In this document: piece by piece, positions 4,458 to 6,958 of the stretch
Position numbering within the stretch: the first letter of the stretch is position 1
Layout: the number at the start of each line of letters is the position of its first letter
DNA from: an uncultured Bryobacterales bacterium
GTDB lineage: Bacteria; Acidobacteriota; Terriglobia; Bryobacterales; UBA6623
DNA length: 6,958 bases
Direction of reading: 5' to 3'
NCBI GenBank assembly: GCA_946887065.1
Contig: CAMPKL010000188.1
Span: forward strand, 1-6,958
Notes under the pieces: generated by a model
The model's input: the letters and a program-made list of their open reading frames with translations, nothing else
What the model was told of the DNA's origin: nothing
The model's database searches: none
Position numbers and translations under genes: made by a program

Positions 4458-6958
4458 ATGTCCGCTGAAGAGAAAGAGCAAAGCGCCCGTGACACGGCGG
4501 CGTCTCGCAAGCTCGCGGACGAAGTGACCGCCGAGCAGAGCTTTGATGAAGCGGTTGCGGACGTCTTTCCGACGTTCGCCACGGCCGAAGCCATTGTTCT
4601 AGGCGTCTACGCCGTCTGGGTCGCGCTCTTCGCTCCCTGGGATGGATTTATCCGCGCGGTGCTTGCCGCGTTGGCGCTGGGCTCCGCTGCCGGACCGCCG
4701 CTCTTAGCCACGGCGGCTGTGGCGCGTCGCGGAACGGACTCCAAGGTTCAAGAATCGGCCGCTTTCGCGCTGTGTATCGCGCTGTGCAACTGTTTGCCCG
4801 CGCTTTTCCTGGGCGGATCGACGTATGCCTCATTCGGGGTCGGCGCCACGATGGTCGTCTCCGGCTGTTTGCTGCTGTCCGCCCGCCTGCTGATGATCCT
4901 GCTGGCCAGCGGACTGGTTGCCGTGGCGCCCGCGGCCGTCGTGGCGGACAGCTTTGAACCGCTCCTCTGGGTTGCGGCAATGGCTTGCCTAGGCCTGTTC
5001 GCCTATACGTCTCGAGTCAGCGTGGCCGAAAGACTTTATACCGAGCGCAAGCGGCAGGTGGCCATTGAGCGAGATGAGTTGTCCGCGCGCGAGGCGGAAC
5101 TCCAGCGCAGACACGAGAAAGAACGAGAGGCAGCTTGCGACCTGGAAGTTCGAGCCGAGACGGAGGCCTTTTGGAGTTGGGACCTGGTTGAGGACAAGGT
5201 CTGGTTTTCCTCCCGCTGGCGAGAGATGCTTGGCTATGACGGCCAGGATCTCGGAGAAGAGCCCAGCAAGTGGTTCAACATCGTCCATCCGCACGATTTG
5301 GGGCGTCTGTTGGACTCGCTCAAGTCGCATATAGAAGGCCAGGACGAAGAGTCGTTCGAGGTCGAGCATCGGATTCGCCAAAAAGACAACACCTACTGCT
5401 GGGTCTTGAGTCGAGGCCGCGCCGTTCGCGACGAAAAAGGCCGCGCTCAGCGAATCCTCGGATTGCAGGTTAATTTGCGGCGCCTCAAGTTGTTCGAGTC
5501 GCAGCTCCTGCACGATGCGACGCACGACCGCCTGACGGGACTGCCGAATCGACAATACCTGTTGACGCGTCTGCGTGAAGACGGCGAGCGCGCCGCGCGG
5601 AGCAATGACTACAAGTTCGCCGTGGTCTTCCTCGATCTGGACGGCTTCAAAGACATCAACGACAGCCTCGGACACATGGCCGGCGACCGCCTGCTGGGCG
5701 CGGTAGGACGCCGCTTGGCGGAATCAACTGGACCCGAGGACACTGTCGCGCGCCTTGGCGGCGATGAATTTGTCGTGCTCCTGCGCAATGTATTCGATGA
5801 CCAAGACGCCGTCCAGCGGGCTTCGAAGATCCAATCCGTCTTGACGCAGCCCTTCATGATCGGGCAGCAAGAAGTGGTTACACGCGCCAGCGTCGGCATT
5901 GCCCTGAGCTCGATCGCGGTCAATCAACCCGAAGACTTGCTGCGGAATGCTGACTTAGCGATGTACCACGTCAAAACCGTGCAGAAGGGTCAGGTGCAGA
6001 TCTTTGACTCGGATATGCACGTCAAGACGACCCGCTTGTGGAGCTTGCAAAATGATCTGCGCCGGGCCGTGGACAAGAACGAACTGGAACTCTACTACCA
6101 GCCGCAGGTGTGCGCCAAGACAGGCAAGATCTGCGGTACCGAAGCGCTTATCCGTTGGCGCCGCGGCGGAGCCGAGATCGTTTCTCCGGGCGAGTTCATT
6201 CCGCTCGCCGAAGAGCAAGGCTTGATCTGGGAGATCGGCGAATGGGTCCTGTGGGAGGCGTGCCGGCAGACCGTGGAGTGGCAGCGCCAGGGGCTGCGTC
6301 CGCTGAAGACATCCGTCAATCTGTCGGCGCGCCAACTCTCAAACGATGAATTCGCCGACCTCATCCGGCGCGTTCTTAAGCAGACGGGTCTCGATCCGAA
6401 ATGGCTCCAAGTGGAGCTGACCGAGACCGCCTTGATGGGCAGCCTGGACGCCACTCCGGCCAATCTCTATAGCCTGTTCTGTCTCGGAATCCAAACGGCC
6501 ATTGACGATTTCGGAACCGGCTATTCCTCGTTGGATTATTTGCGGCGCCTGCATTTCGACACGCTGAAGATAGACCGCAGCTTCATCACGGACATTTCAA
6601 CCGACGCACGGGCAGGCGCTCTGGCGCAATCGATCATCGACATGGCGCACCGGCTGCAACTGCGTGTGGTGGCCGAAGGCGTCGAAACATTCGCCCAGTT
6701 GAACTTCCTCAAGCAGAGCGGCTGCGACGAGATTCAGGGCTACCTGGCGAGCCGGCCGGTGACGGCCGCCGACATGACCTTGATGTTGCGCGACGACGCC
6801 CGGCTTCTCGATCTGGCACGCTCAGCCGCTGGTGAGCCGCCCGACGAAAGCGAGATGGAATACGAAACCGAAGGCTTGCGAACGTTGGCCATGGTCGACC
6901 GCGAGCGCGAGAAAGCAGCCGCGGGCAACTTCGACTTTCTTACTAACGCTGCTGGGCG
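4458..6958 (+). CDS. Membrane-anchored PAS-GGDEF-EAL c-di-GMP signalling protein, C-terminus beyond window
   Basis: A bifunctional c-di-GMP turnover protein; 833 codons are visible and the frame is still open at the right edge. It starts at ATG 4458, the only candidate after an in-frame TAG at 4410; the ribosome site is weak. Order: soluble lead (1-40), about five or six hydrophobic segments (about 42-185), a charged coiled coil (186-230), a PAS_3-type sensor (235-340, FWSWDLVEDKVWFSSRWREMLGY to VNLRRL), GGDEF (about 352-515, DRLTGLPNR, LDLDGFKDINDSLGH, GGDEF 434-438), and EAL (about 530-775). EAL catalytic residues are present: E562, NLSARQL, ELTET, D683 and D684 in DDFGTGYSS, K704, E740 and E743, Q760. 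Both diguanylate cyclase and phosphodiesterase activity are therefore possible. The inhibitory RxxD site reads GPED, so product feedback is probably lost. About 70 charged residues follow EAL, and the frame continues beyond the edge. Confidence 0.95.
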   Translation, partial: MSAEEKEQSARDTAASRKLADEVTAEQSFDEAVADVFPTFATAEAIVLGVYAVWVALFAPWDGFIRAVLAALALGSAAGPPLLATAAVARRGTDSKVQESAAFALCIALCNCLPALFLGGSTYASFGVGATMVVSGCLLLSARLLMILLASGLVAVAPAAVVADSFEPLLWVAAMACLGLFAYTSRVSVAERLYTERKRQVAIERDELSAREAELQRRHEKEREAACDLEVRAETEAFWSWDLVEDKVWFSSRWREMLGYDGQDLGEEPSKWFNIVHPHDLGRLLDSLKSHIEGQDEESFEVEHRIRQKDNTYCWVLSRGRAVRDEKGRAQRILGLQVNLRRLKLFESQLLHDATHDRLTGLPNRQYLLTRLREDGERAARSNDYKFAVVFLDLDGFKDINDSLGHMAGDRLLGAVGRRLAESTGPEDTVARLGGDEFVVLLRNVFDDQDAVQRASKIQSVLTQPFMIGQQEVVTRASVGIALSSIAVNQPEDLLRNADLAMYHVKTVQKGQVQIFDSDMHVKTTRLWSLQNDLRRAVDKNELELYYQPQVCAKTGKICGTEALIRWRRGGAEIVSPGEFIPLAEEQGLIWEIGEWVLWEACRQTVEWQRQGLRPLKTSVNLSARQLSNDEFADLIRRVLKQTGLDPKWLQVELTETALMGSLDATPANLYSLFCLGIQTAIDDFGTGYSSLDYLRRLHFDTLKIDRSFITDISTDARAGALAQSIIDMAHRLQLRVVAEGVETFAQLNFLKQSGCDEIQGYLASRPVTAADMTLMLRDDARLLDLARSAAGEPPDESEMEYETEGLRTLAMVDREREKAAAGNFDFLTNAAG

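Noticed and set aside
3927..4481. 184-codon minus-strand open frame across the VOC gene and the following spacer
   Set aside because: Composition is arginine-rich with no motif, and it lies opposite the well-supported VOC gene.
4989..5675. 228-codon minus-strand open frame opposite the PAS/GGDEF region
   Set aside because: It looks protein-like but is fully antisense to a gene with intact PAS and GGDEF motifs, and codon bias of the real gene explains the open frame.

Overview
The window is a gene-dense stretch of a GC-rich bacterial chromosome. Very few bases are non-coding, and neighbouring genes overlap or sit a few bases apart. No rRNA, tRNA, CRISPR array, insertion sequence or phage gene is visible. 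The mix of genes (trpC, a MoxR-type ATPase, a MOSC protein, ComF, a DH-x-LP-x-S-x-GG type HNH protein, a VOC protein and a large PAS-GGDEF-EAL protein) suits a free-living environmental bacterium. An acidobacterium-like host is my guess from the style of the proteins. It is inference, because no marker gene here settles taxonomy.

Left part (1-2410, minus strand): three genes are packed as a likely operon, read right to left. They are a MoxR-family AAA+ ATPase (2410 to 1523), a MOSC-domain protein whose start overlaps the ATPase stop by 14 bp (1536 to 742), and indole-3-glycerol-phosphate synthase trpC (732 into the left edge, last residues missing). The ATPase lacks the DUF58/VWA partners usual for MoxR genes, and trpC is not beside another trp gene inside the window.

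Middle (about 2411-4291, plus strand): a divergent spacer carries a good sigma70-type promoter (TTGACG, 18 bp, TAGAAT) and a strong Shine-Dalgarno sequence. These lead into a ComF-type phosphoribosyltransferase, an HNH endonuclease-like protein and a small VOC protein. The comF reading frame is open from just after the Shine-Dalgarno sequence and encodes the expected four-CxxC zinc region. However, there is no ATG, GTG or TTG in frame until halfway through that region, so the start is anomalous.

Right part (4292-6958, plus strand): a 166-bp spacer with a perfect 20-bp palindrome precedes a very large membrane-anchored signalling protein that runs off the right edge. Its order is a membrane region, coiled coil, PAS, GGDEF and EAL, with at least 70 further residues. 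Catalytic motifs of both c-di-GMP domains are intact, while the inhibitory RxxD site is degenerate.

I do not see a clearly new biological system. The points most worth a second look are the anomalous comF start, the palindrome upstream of the c-di-GMP gene, and the MoxR-MOSC-trpC gene coupling.
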